Source of the DNA: Bacteroidota bacterium
Lineage (GTDB): Bacteria; Bacteroidota; Bacteroidia; B-17B0; Aurantibacillaceae
Direction of reading: 5' to 3'
Assembly: GCA_021323535.1 (NCBI GenBank)
Contig: JAJONO010000013.1
Span: forward strand, 1-64,000
Length of the DNA: 64,000 nucleotides
The first letter of the stretch is position 1; each line of letters opens with the position of its first letter. The notes beneath the pieces are model-generated. The model was not told the DNA's origin, made no database searches, and worked only from the letters and a program-made list of their open reading frames with translations. Below are positions 44,991 to 54,074 of this stretch, one piece after another. Position numbers and translations under genes: made by a program.

Positions 44991-47657
44991 ATGCTCAAGA
45001 CAAGATATTTAATATTTCTTTTTACAATAACATCATTTGTACTTTTTTCTCAGATAAAAAAGGGCGATAAACTCGCCTCAAAGGCGCAATACATAAAGGC
45101 CATCTCAAAGTACAGAAAAGCTGCTAACGGTAATCCTGCTACAAAACAGGAAGCGTATCTCAAGCTGGCCGACTGCTATCGGAAGATCAACGATTACAAC
45201 AGTGCCGAGATCGCTTACAAAAACGCGCTTGCTATTAACACAAATGTTCCTGCCGATGTGTTCTATAATTACGGCCAGGTTCTTAAAACAAATAATAAAT
45301 ACACCGAGGCAGTTGAACAATACAACAACTACATCAAATTAAAACCAAACGATGTGAATGCCTCAAAAGCGCTTAAATTCTGCAGGGAAATTAAGTACTA
45401 CATGTCTAAACCAATTGAGTACGAAGTAAAAAACATCGAAAAAATAAATACCGAAAAATCCGAATTTTCTCCGGTAGTGTTCAATAACAAACTTGCTTTT
45501 GTTGCCGAAAAAGAACAATTCAATTTTGTGGATTACAGTGTGAATGATTTTAACGGAGAGCCTTACCTCAATATGTACATTACCGAGATAAACGGAGCGG
45601 ACGCTAAAAAATCAAAAACACTTTCGAAAAAGATCAATACAGATTATCATGATGGTCCTGCATGCGTTAGCGCCGACGGAAAAACACTTTATTTTACACG
45701 CGTTAACTACAAAGCCAAAAAAGATTTTGTAAATACAGCCAAGATATATATTGCCACCGGCCACGATCGCAGCTGGGGTAATGTAAGGGCTTTTGATCAT
45801 AACAGCGATGCTTATTCGGTGGCGCATCCAAGCATTAACCAGGATGAAACAATTCTTTTTTTCTGTAGCGATATGCCCGGTGGGTTTGGAGGAAAAGACA
45901 TCTGGATGAGTAAGAAAAGCGGAAACACCTGGGAAAAACCAGTGAATCTTGGTCCGGATATTAATACCTCGGGAGATGAAATGTTCCCGACTATTAAGAA
46001 AGACGGTATACTTTATTATTCCTCGAATGGTTTACCAGGTTACGGCGGACTTGATCTTTATTCAGCAAAAACAATTGAGGGGAAATGGCTACTTGTAAGA
46101 AATGAAGGATTGAACATTAATAGCAGCTACGATGATTTCGGAATTACGTTCCTTAACGATTCTATTGGCTATTTTTCTTCAAACCGTTTAGGCGGTAAAG
46201 GAAAAGATGATATTTACTGGTACAAATTCACTAACAAGTTCATTACACTTTCGGGAACAGTTTTATTAACAGAAAATGCCACTGATCCCGCTAAAAAAGT
46301 AAACGTGGTTCTCGCTGATGAAAGCGGAAAGCATATCGATAGTACAAAAACAAATGATCAGGGTTTCTTTGAATTTAAAAATCTTGACGGTGACAAAAAA
46401 TACATGGCAATTATCGATTCAGATGACCCTCAGTTTAACGGAAAGGCAAGATATTATCTGGCTGATAAGAACCAGATCATTCACCGCGTAACAAATAAAA
46501 TGGGAGATGAGAAATTTGTGTTCAAAAATCTTCCGGTTGATCCAAACGGATTACCTGATCTTTATACCAATGATAATTTAACGCTGGCAGGTAATCTGTT
46601 ATATGGCGAAAATCCAAGCAAACCGATCAAGAATACGCGTATTAAGATCATAAACGATCACGGAGATGTGGTTGAAGAAACAACTACCAACGAGTTCGGT
46701 GCTTTCGCGTTCAGAAATATTCCCGGAGATCAAAACTACATGATCTCTATTGAAGAAACAGATATTTCTCTTCCTGCAAATACCAAAGTAACGCTTACCA
46801 ATAAAGGTGGTAAAGAATTAAAAACGTTCTATACAGGTAATGGCAAATTCAACTTTAAAATCCTGAGCGCTGATAAAAATCTCCTCAAGGAAATGGATGC
46901 AGAAGATGTAAACCTCGTTATGGATATTTTCGGTTACATGTACGACCAGAATAAAAAACCTATTGCCAACGCTAAAATCAAAATTAAGGAAGATGGCAGC
47001 GCGTTTGAACCGCAGATGGTTAGTACCAGCGATAAAGGAAAATTCAATTTCAAAAATCTGAAAGGCGATAAAGGTTATTTGTTTGAAGCAGATGAAACAG
47101 ATCCATCCATGAAAGGTGTAACACGAATTTATATTGCCGATGCCAAAGGAAGAATTTACAAAGTGTTGGATAAAAACGGCACCGGCAAGTTTACCTTTAA
47201 AGTATTAGATGCGGATAAAGCCGCAATGGGAGAATTTGTGGTAGACGATCCATGGTTGCAGGTACTTGAAATGAAGAACAAAGCCAAAGCTGAGCTTACG
47301 ATCATTGAAAATATTTACTACGCTTCAGGAGATTTTAAATTAGATGCGGCAGGAATTAAAATTCTTGACAAAGTTATTACGGTATTGAATTCAAATTCTA
47401 AACTTCTAATCGAGTTAAGTTCACACACCGATTCCAAATCAAGCGACCAGTTTAATCTTACGCTTTCTAAAAAGCGCGCGCAGTTTGCAGTGGATTACAT
47501 GGCTGGAAAAGGAGTTGATAAAAAACGCCTGAAAGCTGTTGGTTATGGTGAAACCAAATTACTTAATAAATGTGTAAACGGAGTTGAATGTAACGATGAT
47601 GAGCACAAAATAAACCGTCGTACCGAATTTAAAATTACCGAACAGCCTAACCTGTAA
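44991..47657 (+). CDS. PorE-like OmpA family protein (TPR, PD40 propeller, regulatory-like domains, OmpA C)
   Basis: The 888-residue product has a signal peptide (about 1-21). Tetratricopeptide repeats cover about 22-135 (AYLKLADCYRKINDYNSAEI). A WD40-like PD40 beta-propeller covers about 150-415 (HPSINQDETILFFCSDMPGG, then FPTIKKDGILYYSSNGLPGY). Three carboxypeptidase-regulatory-like (CNA-B type) domains occupy about 420-760. An OmpA-type peptidoglycan-binding domain covers about 770-888: LLIELSSHTDSKSSDQFNLT, then LSKKRAQFAVDYM. The order matches PorE of the type IX system, which anchors it to peptidoglycan, but with three regulatory-like domains instead of one. Many Bacteroidota have several such paralogues. 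Its place after a PorP/SprF gene supports a role in T9SS cargo delivery. Confidence 0.9.
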   Translation: MLKTRYLIFLFTITSFVLFSQIKKGDKLASKAQYIKAISKYRKAANGNPATKQEAYLKLADCYRKINDYNSAEIAYKNALAINTNVPADVFYNYGQVLKTNNKYTEAVEQYNNYIKLKPNDVNASKALKFCREIKYYMSKPIEYEVKNIEKINTEKSEFSPVVFNNKLAFVAEKEQFNFVDYSVNDFNGEPYLNMYITEINGADAKKSKTLSKKINTDYHDGPACVSADGKTLYFTRVNYKAKKDFVNTAKIYIATGHDRSWGNVRAFDHNSDAYSVAHPSINQDETILFFCSDMPGGFGGKDIWMSKKSGNTWEKPVNLGPDINTSGDEMFPTIKKDGILYYSSNGLPGYGGLDLYSAKTIEGKWLLVRNEGLNINSSYDDFGITFLNDSIGYFSSNRLGGKGKDDIYWYKFTNKFITLSGTVLLTENATDPAKKVNVVLADESGKHIDSTKTNDQGFFEFKNLDGDKKYMAIIDSDDPQFNGKARYYLADKNQIIHRVTNKMGDEKFVFKNLPVDPNGLPDLYTNDNLTLAGNLLYGENPSKPIKNTRIKIINDHGDVVEETTTNEFGAFAFRNIPGDQNYMISIEETDISLPANTKVTLTNKGGKELKTFYTGNGKFNFKILSADKNLLKEMDAEDVNLVMDIFGYMYDQNKKPIANAKIKIKEDGSAFEPQMVSTSDKGKFNFKNLKGDKGYLFEADETDPSMKGVTRIYIADAKGRIYKVLDKNGTGKFTFKVLDADKAAMGEFVVDDPWLQVLEMKNKAKAELTIIENIYYASGDFKLDAAGIKILDKVITVLNSNSKLLIELSSHTDSKSSDQFNLTLSKKRAQFAVDYMAGKGVDKKRLKAVGYGETKLLNKCVNGVECNDDEHKINRRTEFKITEQPNL

Positions 47658-47662
47658 TTTTT

Positions 47663-48829
47663 ATGAATGTTACTTTATTTGATGATGAGAGCACCTGGAA
47701 GAATCTTCTTCCACTAACATATACTCGCCCTGTTTCAGAGATTCGTATAGGAATTCTTACCATTACTCAAAAATGGAACAAATGGCTGAAGACCGAATGC
47801 TCACATAAAACACAATCTCATCTTTCTAAAAAATTTTCCGGTTCAAAAGGAGCCTCTCTTTTTGTAAATGGAAGTGTATGCCCGGATGCAGCATTGGTAA
47901 AGGCTTTAAAAGCTTTAAAGGAAGGTCAGAAATTAGTGAAAGGAACTCAGCTTATCGCCTTCAACGGAAAAGAGAACGAATTAAACTCATTTAAAACAGT
48001 TGAGTATACTGCTAATTTTCTTCAGATAAACAATGTGTGGGATGTTTTTCAGAAGAACGGTGATGCGATCCGTTCCGATTTTGATCTACTCACGAAGAAG
48101 AGAAAATCTGTTTCGTTAAGTAAATCTGTTACCGTTATCGGAAAGAAAAACATGATCTTCCTTGAAAAAGGCGCTAAAGCGGAGGCCTGTATTTTAAATA
48201 CAACTTCCGGACCGATTTATCTCGATAAAGATTCAGAGGTTATGGAGGGTTCGGCAATACGCGGACCGTTTGTTCTTGGCGAACACAGCGTGTTAAAACT
48301 CAACACGAAAATTTATGGTCCAACTACTATTGGTCCGCAAAGCAAAGTAGGTGGCGAAGTAAACAACAGTGTTATTTTCGGGTTTACCAATAAAGCTCAC
48401 GATGGCTTCCTTGGCAACTCGGTACTTGGCGAGTGGTGCAATCTTGGGGCCGATACCAATAATAGTAACCTTAAAAACAATTACGGCAACGTTAAATTGT
48501 TCAACTATAAATCAGAAAAGCTTGTAGATACAGGTTTACAATTCTGCGGACTCATTATGGGCGATCATTCCAAGAGCGGCATCAATACCATGTTTAATAC
48601 AGGAACTGTTGCAGGCGTTGGTGCCAATATTTTTGGCGGAGGATTTCCGGTTACGCATATTCCCAGTTTCAGTTGGGGAGGTTCTCAGGGCTTTGAAACT
48701 TACAGACAGAATAAACTTTTTGAAACCGCGGAAAAAGTTTTCGAGCGCCGCGGATTAAATTTCTCACAGCTGGAAAAAGATATTCTTAATGCTGTTTTTG
48801 AACTCACTGCAAAATACCGGAATGATTAA
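47663..48829 (+). CDS. GlmU-like putative sugar nucleotidyltransferase with left-handed beta-helix
   Basis: The 388-residue product matches the Bacteroidota GlmU-like family. A shortened N-terminal nucleotidyltransferase-like part (MNVTLFDDESTWKNLLPLTY, then TRPVSEIRIGILTI) is followed by a C-terminal left-handed beta-helix of hexapeptide repeats (about 165-345). The latter includes GPIYLDKDSEVMEGSAIRGP and GPQSKVGGEVNNSVIFG. The family is thought to make or modify nucleotide sugars for cell-envelope glycans, but the reaction is not established, and the classic GlmU nucleotide-binding motif GTAM is absent. It is located in the cytoplasm. It is five bases after the PorE-like gene and overlaps the following lipoprotein gene by eight bases, so it is part of the same operon. 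Confidence 0.85.
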   Translation: MNVTLFDDESTWKNLLPLTYTRPVSEIRIGILTITQKWNKWLKTECSHKTQSHLSKKFSGSKGASLFVNGSVCPDAALVKALKALKEGQKLVKGTQLIAFNGKENELNSFKTVEYTANFLQINNVWDVFQKNGDAIRSDFDLLTKKRKSVSLSKSVTVIGKKNMIFLEKGAKAEACILNTTSGPIYLDKDSEVMEGSAIRGPFVLGEHSVLKLNTKIYGPTTIGPQSKVGGEVNNSVIFGFTNKAHDGFLGNSVLGEWCNLGADTNNSNLKNNYGNVKLFNYKSEKLVDTGLQFCGLIMGDHSKSGINTMFNTGTVAGVGANIFGGGFPVTHIPSFSWGGSQGFETYRQNKLFETAEKVFERRGLNFSQLEKDILNAVFELTAKYRND

Positions 48830-49151
48830 AACTATTTCAAAATTTATTTCTTTTATTTCACTTACACTTCTGTTTACTTCTTGTAACAAGGGATACGAGG
48901 TAAGAGTAAGAAATCTGTACATTGAACCAATGGATTCGGTAATTATTGGAAGCAAAAAAATTGTGTTTGAGCAGGTTGCCAGACAAGTGTCTACAGATTA
49001 CCAGAAAATTGACAAGGGAGAATATCCTGTTGTATTTGTTTCTAAATCAAAAGTTCGTATCGCTTCATCCATAACTATTCCGAAACGGAAACACGGAAAA
49101 CGCACATTACAGATTGATGGTACAGGAAGAGTTCTTGTGCTTGAAGATTAA
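48822..49151 (+). CDS. Small predicted lipoprotein of unknown function
   Basis: I start at ATG 48822, giving 109 residues beginning MIKTISKFISFISLTLLFTS. An in-frame start further upstream at 48789 lies inside the GlmU-like gene and adds only 11 non-signal residues. The lipobox is FTSC with Cys21. The mature protein (about 88 residues) is basic and beta-rich; it contains YIEPMDSVIIGSKKIVFEQV. It ends in KRTLQIDGTGRVLVLED. I recognise no family. The start overlaps the last codons of the preceding gene by eight bases, indicating translational coupling. It is the last gene of the operon that starts at 33922, and it faces the convergent purF gene. Confidence 0.7.
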   Translation: MIKTISKFISFISLTLLFTSCNKGYEVRVRNLYIEPMDSVIIGSKKIVFEQVARQVSTDYQKIDKGEYPVVFVSKSKVRIASSITIPKRKHGKRTLQIDGTGRVLVLED

Positions 49152-49235
49152 ATTTAATGGAGTGGAGCTATGCCTCGTGCCCCTATTTTATAGTCTTTGG
49201 CTGCCCGCAAACAAAAAAGATTAAGAAATTCAGAA

Positions 49236-51137
49236 TTAATAAGCCCTTACATTTTTTCCTTCAATGTAATTGATGAAAGCTTTGTTACTTACTTTATTTC
49301 CTCCTGGTGTTGGATAATTTCCAGTGAAATACCAGTCGCCCTGATTTTGCGGACAAGCGTCATTAAGACCTTCAATGCTTTGGTAAATAATTTCGAGCTC
49401 GGCTTTAAGGTCCTTCGGTCTCAGCAGTTCAGCAATTTTTTTTGAAACTTCTTCAGCAGTGAAAGGCCTGTAAATTTCTTTTACAAGATTAACTTGCTCC
49501 TCTTTTGGTTTTTGGATCTCAAGTTTTGCCTTCTCGTAAATTTCATTGATAAAATCTGATTTTCCCTGATCTTTCAGAAGAGCGATCGCGGCTTCGAATG
49601 CAATGAACTTACCGATCACTGCCATGTCGATACCATAACAATCAGGATACCGGATCTGAGGAGCAGAGCTAACTACAATGATTTTTTTAGGATGCAGTCT
49701 GTCGAGAATACTAAGTATACTTTTTTTGAGTGTAGTCCCGCGAACAATGCTATCGTCAAGTACCACAAGATTATCTACTCCCTTTTTTACAGTTTCATAA
49801 GTGATGTCGTAAACGAGGTTCACAAGACTGTCACGGCTTTCATCATTAGTAATAAATGTTCTTTGTTTTGCATCTTTCGAAACCACTTTGTGAATTCTTG
49901 GATGAAAAGAAAGAATATCATTAAGATTTTTTTCGCTTAAATTGTTTTTTAATTTGAGGATTTCCTCAGCTTTCCATTTGTTGATGTACGAATCAATACC
50001 TTCAACAAGGCCACCAAATGCTACTTCAGCGGTGTTAGGAATATAACTGAAAACCGTATTCTTCAGATCGCTGTTAATGCTTTTAAGAACTGTTTCAGTA
50101 AGATTTTTTCCAAGTAAATTTCTTTCGCGGTAAATATCGGCATCGTTACCCCTGCTAAAATAAATTCTTTCGAATGAACAGGCTTTTCTTTCTCCTGCAG
50201 GAATAATTTCTACTTCGCTGAAATGCCCGTCTTTTTTGATAATAGCGGCATGGCCTGGTTTCAATTCCTGAACGTTTTCTATCGGAACATTAAAAACTGT
50301 TTGAATCACCGGCCTTTCACTCGCAACAACAATCACTTCATCATCTTTGTAAAAATAAGCAGGTCGTATGCCATTCGGATCACGAAGAACGAAAGCGTCG
50401 CCATGCCCTATCATTCCGGCCATTACATATCCGCCGTCCCATTTTTTACTACTTTCAATAAGGATGGAAGCAACGTCAATATTTTCCTGGATAAGTTTAC
50501 TGATTCTTGCATTCTGATCGGTGCTTTCACGGAATTTTTTAAAAAGTTTATCGTTTTCTTTATCGAGAAAATGACCGATTTTTTCCATCACGGTTACTGT
50601 GTCCGCTTTCTCACGGGGGTGCTGACCAAGTTCAACGAGATGTTCAAAAAGTTCATCTACATTGGTAAGATTAAAATTCCCGGCAATAACCAGGTTTCTG
50701 CTCATCCAGTTGTTTTGTCGACGGAAAGGATGACAACTATGGATGCTGTTTTTTCCAAAAGTACCGTACCTGAGATGGCCCAACATAAGTTCACCACAAA
50801 ACGGAATATTATCTTTCTGCCATTGAGCCTTCTTGTACTCTTCGGGGTTTGCTCTCTGGGCCTTTACGAAAAGTTCATTAATTTGCCCGAAAATATCCTG
50901 CGTTGCCTTGTGTTCGATAGAGCGCAGCCTGTCAATGTACGTGGTACCGGGCTCTACATCAAGTTTAATAGTTGACACACCTGCTCCATCCTGGCCCCGG
51001 TTAATCATTTTCTCCATGAGCTGATATAGCTTATGCAGACCATACCTTGCCGAACCATACTTTGTTTTGTAGTATTCAAGAGGCTTTAAGAGCCTTACAA
51101 GGGCCACTCCGCATTCGTGGTGTAATGAATCACTCAT
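49236..51137 (-). CDS. purF: Amidophosphoribosyltransferase, long Bacteroidota form
   Basis: The 633-residue product carries both PurF domains. The N-terminal glutaminase has its nucleophile at Cys9 (HECGVALV), preceded by a short propeptide, and then NRGQDGAG (46-53), HLRYGT (121-126) and RDPNGIRP (252-259). The phosphoribosyltransferase domain has the PRPP-binding motif LVVLDDSIVRGTT (457-469). It catalyses the first committed step of purine synthesis, PRPP plus glutamine to phosphoribosylamine. It is longer than the usual about 470-500 residues because of insertions at about 60-110 and 190-230 and a longer C terminus, all typical of this Bacteroidota group. The ordinary short PurF may be encoded elsewhere, so a paralogue role is possible. 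It is transcribed alone from a good promoter at 51155. Confidence 0.9.
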   Translation of the reverse strand: MSDSLHHECGVALVRLLKPLEYYKTKYGSARYGLHKLYQLMEKMINRGQDGAGVSTIKLDVEPGTTYIDRLRSIEHKATQDIFGQINELFVKAQRANPEEYKKAQWQKDNIPFCGELMLGHLRYGTFGKNSIHSCHPFRRQNNWMSRNLVIAGNFNLTNVDELFEHLVELGQHPREKADTVTVMEKIGHFLDKENDKLFKKFRESTDQNARISKLIQENIDVASILIESSKKWDGGYVMAGMIGHGDAFVLRDPNGIRPAYFYKDDEVIVVASERPVIQTVFNVPIENVQELKPGHAAIIKKDGHFSEVEIIPAGERKACSFERIYFSRGNDADIYRERNLLGKNLTETVLKSINSDLKNTVFSYIPNTAEVAFGGLVEGIDSYINKWKAEEILKLKNNLSEKNLNDILSFHPRIHKVVSKDAKQRTFITNDESRDSLVNLVYDITYETVKKGVDNLVVLDDSIVRGTTLKKSILSILDRLHPKKIIVVSSAPQIRYPDCYGIDMAVIGKFIAFEAAIALLKDQGKSDFINEIYEKAKLEIQKPKEEQVNLVKEIYRPFTAEEVSKKIAELLRPKDLKAELEIIYQSIEGLNDACPQNQGDWYFTGNYPTPGGNKVSNKAFINYIEGKNVRAY

Positions 51138-51154
51138 AGAGAAATTAAGAGCTG

Positions 51155-51186
51155 CAAAGTTACTCTTTTGATTCGGGAATTAACAA
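51155..51186 (-). promoter_or_regulatory. Promoter of purF
   Basis: On the minus strand TTG (51184-51186) is followed after 21 bases by TAACTTTG (51155-51162), an exact TAnnTTTG match. The -7 element lies 17 bases before the purF start codon. No purine riboswitch-like structure was seen in this short leader. Confidence 0.6.
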
Positions 51187-51248
51187 TAATAATTTGAAAA
51201 ATAAGGACACGCACCCAACGTTTTTTTCCCATTCTTCGTACTAATGTG

Positions 51249-51256
51249 TATATTTG
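51249..51256 (+). promoter_or_regulatory. Promoter -7 element (TATATTTG) of the CotH-like gene
   Basis: TATATTTG is an exact TAnnTTTG match, 33 bases before ATG 51290. It covers the TTG at 51254 that would otherwise be a possible start codon, and therefore supports the ATG start. A T-rich stretch lies near the -33 position, but TTTG itself is missing. Confidence 0.5.
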
Positions 51257-51289
51257 AAAATTAGTTATTTAACTAAAATTATATCCTAT

Positions 51290-54055
51290 ATGTTAAAAAA
51301 TAAGTTTTTTTTAGTTTTAGCTCTAACCCTCGTTTTAGGCCTGCAAATTATTAAATCTCAGGTGAGTCAGGTTGCAATCCTGTTAAATGAGTACAGTGTA
51401 GGAAATACAGGTTATGCTGACAATTACGGTTTGCATGACGCCGTGGAGATTTACAACGCCCATACCTCGTCTGTAAGTCTTCAGAGTTACTACCTCAGCA
51501 ACGATCGTAACAACCTTTTTAAATGGAAATTTCCGCAAACCTTTACACTTGGCGTTGGTGGTCATGGTATGGTTTATCTCAGTGGAATTAATGAAAGTAA
51601 ATATCAGGCCGGAACATGGTTTCACCATGCTAACTTTACCATGGATCAGTGTAAAAAACAATGGCTCATTCTTACCACCGACCAAGGCGTTGTTCGTGAC
51701 TCAATTTATATTCAAAGAACTGCAAAAGGACATACCTGGGGACGGGTTGATTATACGAAAATAGGGATCACTGCATGGCGTCTTTACACTGCGCATTCCT
51801 TCCCTATGCCTAATCCTGCCGCCGGAAACTTTAAGAACTACATGTCAATGCCAACTTTCAGCCCAGCTGCGGGATGGGGCCAGAACGGACAAACTCTTCA
51901 GATTTTTGTTGACGGAATTTTTGACGCGGATTCTACCGGGAGTTGTAATGAGGTACACTACACAATCGATGGCAGTTTTCCCACAACGGCCGATCCCGTC
52001 TATACAGGTACACTCAACGCTCCTATCATAATTACGGATAATATGGTTTTCAGGGCGGTGAACTATCCTAAGAGTGTTACTCCCTTGTATACACCAATGC
52101 CAATTTGTCTTACAGAACAGTATCTTCCGAGTTTCTGCGAAACATCAACTTATTTATCAGAAAGCAGTGGTAGTTATGATAATTTTCATCCCGACTTTGG
52201 CGTTTTGGCTGTAACGGTTCATACTGCCGATACCAGCTGGTTCAATTCAAGTGGCGCCACAACGCCTACGGTTCATGTGGAGTATTTTGACAAAAAACAA
52301 CAGATCCTTGAAGGTTATTCAGTTATGCGAAGGCCGCCACAGGAAGCCTGGCTCACCAAACAAAAAGGATATTATCTCACAATTGATGACCAAAGAGGTT
52401 ACGGTTGTAACTGGGAAGGAAATATCTTTAACGTGGCCGGCCTTGGTACAACTCCGCGTACAGTCTTTCCAACTCTGCATGTAAAGGCAGGGGATATTGA
52501 AAGTTCCTCCTTCAGAATATCACCTCCTTCGGCAACGGTGCAGGGAACGGGTTTACGCGATGTATTCCTCCACACACTCGCCCAGAAGTACGATATAAAG
52601 GTGAACCCGCTTCACTTTAAACCATTGGTTGTTTTTGTGAATGCAAAATACAAAGGGGTTTACAATTTTGCCGAAGTGTATGATAAATTCTACGAGCAGT
52701 ATTACAATCCAATTCCGGGTGGACATAAGGACTCTATGCAACTTGAGTTCTATCACAACACCGACGCCTGGACGGTTAACTATGAGGTAGACGGTTCAAC
52801 AAATAATCAGGCTACATCACTCAACCATTTCAGACAAAATGTGTATGACTGGGTAATGACCCGTCCTCAGAATAACAATACGTATTATCAGACAACGCTC
52901 AAACATCTTGACAAAAAAAGCTTCCAGGATTACATGATCACCAATAGTTATGCAATGAACAGTAATCTTTGGAACTATAATGTGGCTTTTGGAAGAAACG
53001 GCACTTATGGTAAGGGCGGAAAATGGCATTACTATTTATGGAATGTACCGGCTACATTTACTTTCTCGGCGGTTTTCACAAATACTATGGCCTTTACCAG
53101 TTCTATAACACCCGCTTGTTTTGTTCATTCTGTTGTTACAGCGCCTAGTGCTTATGCTGGAAATGGTCATGGGAATATTCTTTCATTGTTAATGGGGACT
53201 TATCCTGGAAAGCAATCATGGGGGAATCCTTCATTCCAGCTTGAGTACAGAAACCGTTACCAGGATCTATTAAATACCGCGTTTAAATGTGAAAATATTA
53301 TCGCGCATTTAAATTACATAGAAGGTCTTTACAAAAAAGAGATGCTTTATCATGAAGATCCGGGTTCAACACCGGTCGCAGGAGCCTTTGCAGCACAGCA
53401 AATTGGTGATTGGGATACTTGTATGGCCGGTTTACGCCGTATTATTATGGGCCGATGTGAGTTTATGAAAACTGCATTTAATAAAACAGGTTGTTATACT
53501 TTATACGGGCCGCACACGGTGAAGGTAGATGTATATCCTGAGAACGCCGGAAATGTTGTAGTGAACACAATTATTCCTCCTGCCTACCCGTGGGAAGGAA
53601 GATATTTTACTACAACCATGAGCTTTAAGGCAATTCCTACAACTACCACGCACGTGTTCCACCATTGGGAGGTTAAGAACCATCCGATCAAGAACAATGA
53701 TCCGGCAAGTAAAGATTCCATTGCCATTGATTTTAATATGGCCGAAGAAGTGCTTGCCGTGTTTACCGATATCACAGCAGATGTTGATTTGCCAACAGGA
53801 TTTACTCCAAACGGCGACGGCATGAACGATGACTTCAAACCATTAGGAAGCGCGCTTTATACCAGTGAATATGATTTCAGAATTTGGAACCGTTGGGGCC
53901 AGGAGGTGTTCCGAAGCACTGATCCTAAATTTGGATGGGACGGTAATTACGAAGGTAAGCAGGCACAAACCGGGGTTTACGCATACGTCATAACATACAA
54001 AAATGTGTATGGCGAAAATAAAATTAAAAAAGGTAATGTAACCCTCATCAGGTAA
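51290..54055 (+). CDS. Secreted lamin-tail/CotH-like protein with T9SS type B sorting domain
   Basis: I start at ATG 51290 (921 residues), which gives a clean signal peptide (MLKNKFFLVLALTLVLGLQI); the TTG at 51254 lies inside a promoter element. Domains in order are: lamin-tail domain (about 22-140; LLNEYSVGNTGYADNYGLHD, then WKFPQTFTLG), a chitobiase C-terminal-like domain (about 205-270; VHYTIDGSFPTTADPVYTGT), and a CotH kinase-like domain (about 310-650; KPLVVFVNAKYKGVYNFAEV). The type B sorting domain covers about 830-921: PTGFTPNGDGMNDDF, then NRWGQEVFR, ending GNVTLIR. Where active CotH kinases carry an acidic metal-binding pair, this protein has WHYYLWNVPATF, so the kinase is probably inactive. 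The PorP/SprF gene follows 19 bases later and is the likely export partner. Confidence 0.87.
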   Translation: MLKNKFFLVLALTLVLGLQIIKSQVSQVAILLNEYSVGNTGYADNYGLHDAVEIYNAHTSSVSLQSYYLSNDRNNLFKWKFPQTFTLGVGGHGMVYLSGINESKYQAGTWFHHANFTMDQCKKQWLILTTDQGVVRDSIYIQRTAKGHTWGRVDYTKIGITAWRLYTAHSFPMPNPAAGNFKNYMSMPTFSPAAGWGQNGQTLQIFVDGIFDADSTGSCNEVHYTIDGSFPTTADPVYTGTLNAPIIITDNMVFRAVNYPKSVTPLYTPMPICLTEQYLPSFCETSTYLSESSGSYDNFHPDFGVLAVTVHTADTSWFNSSGATTPTVHVEYFDKKQQILEGYSVMRRPPQEAWLTKQKGYYLTIDDQRGYGCNWEGNIFNVAGLGTTPRTVFPTLHVKAGDIESSSFRISPPSATVQGTGLRDVFLHTLAQKYDIKVNPLHFKPLVVFVNAKYKGVYNFAEVYDKFYEQYYNPIPGGHKDSMQLEFYHNTDAWTVNYEVDGSTNNQATSLNHFRQNVYDWVMTRPQNNNTYYQTTLKHLDKKSFQDYMITNSYAMNSNLWNYNVAFGRNGTYGKGGKWHYYLWNVPATFTFSAVFTNTMAFTSSITPACFVHSVVTAPSAYAGNGHGNILSLLMGTYPGKQSWGNPSFQLEYRNRYQDLLNTAFKCENIIAHLNYIEGLYKKEMLYHEDPGSTPVAGAFAAQQIGDWDTCMAGLRRIIMGRCEFMKTAFNKTGCYTLYGPHTVKVDVYPENAGNVVVNTIIPPAYPWEGRYFTTTMSFKAIPTTTTHVFHHWEVKNHPIKNNDPASKDSIAIDFNMAEEVLAVFTDITADVDLPTGFTPNGDGMNDDFKPLGSALYTSEYDFRIWNRWGQEVFRSTDPKFGWDGNYEGKQAQTGVYAYVITYKNVYGENKIKKGNVTLIR

Positions 54056-54074
54056 CACCACAAATAAAGAGCAC

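Noticed and set aside
51254-51289. TTG start of the CotH-like gene
   Set aside because: The TTG is part of the TATATTTG promoter element, and the ATG at 51290 gives a cleaner signal peptide.
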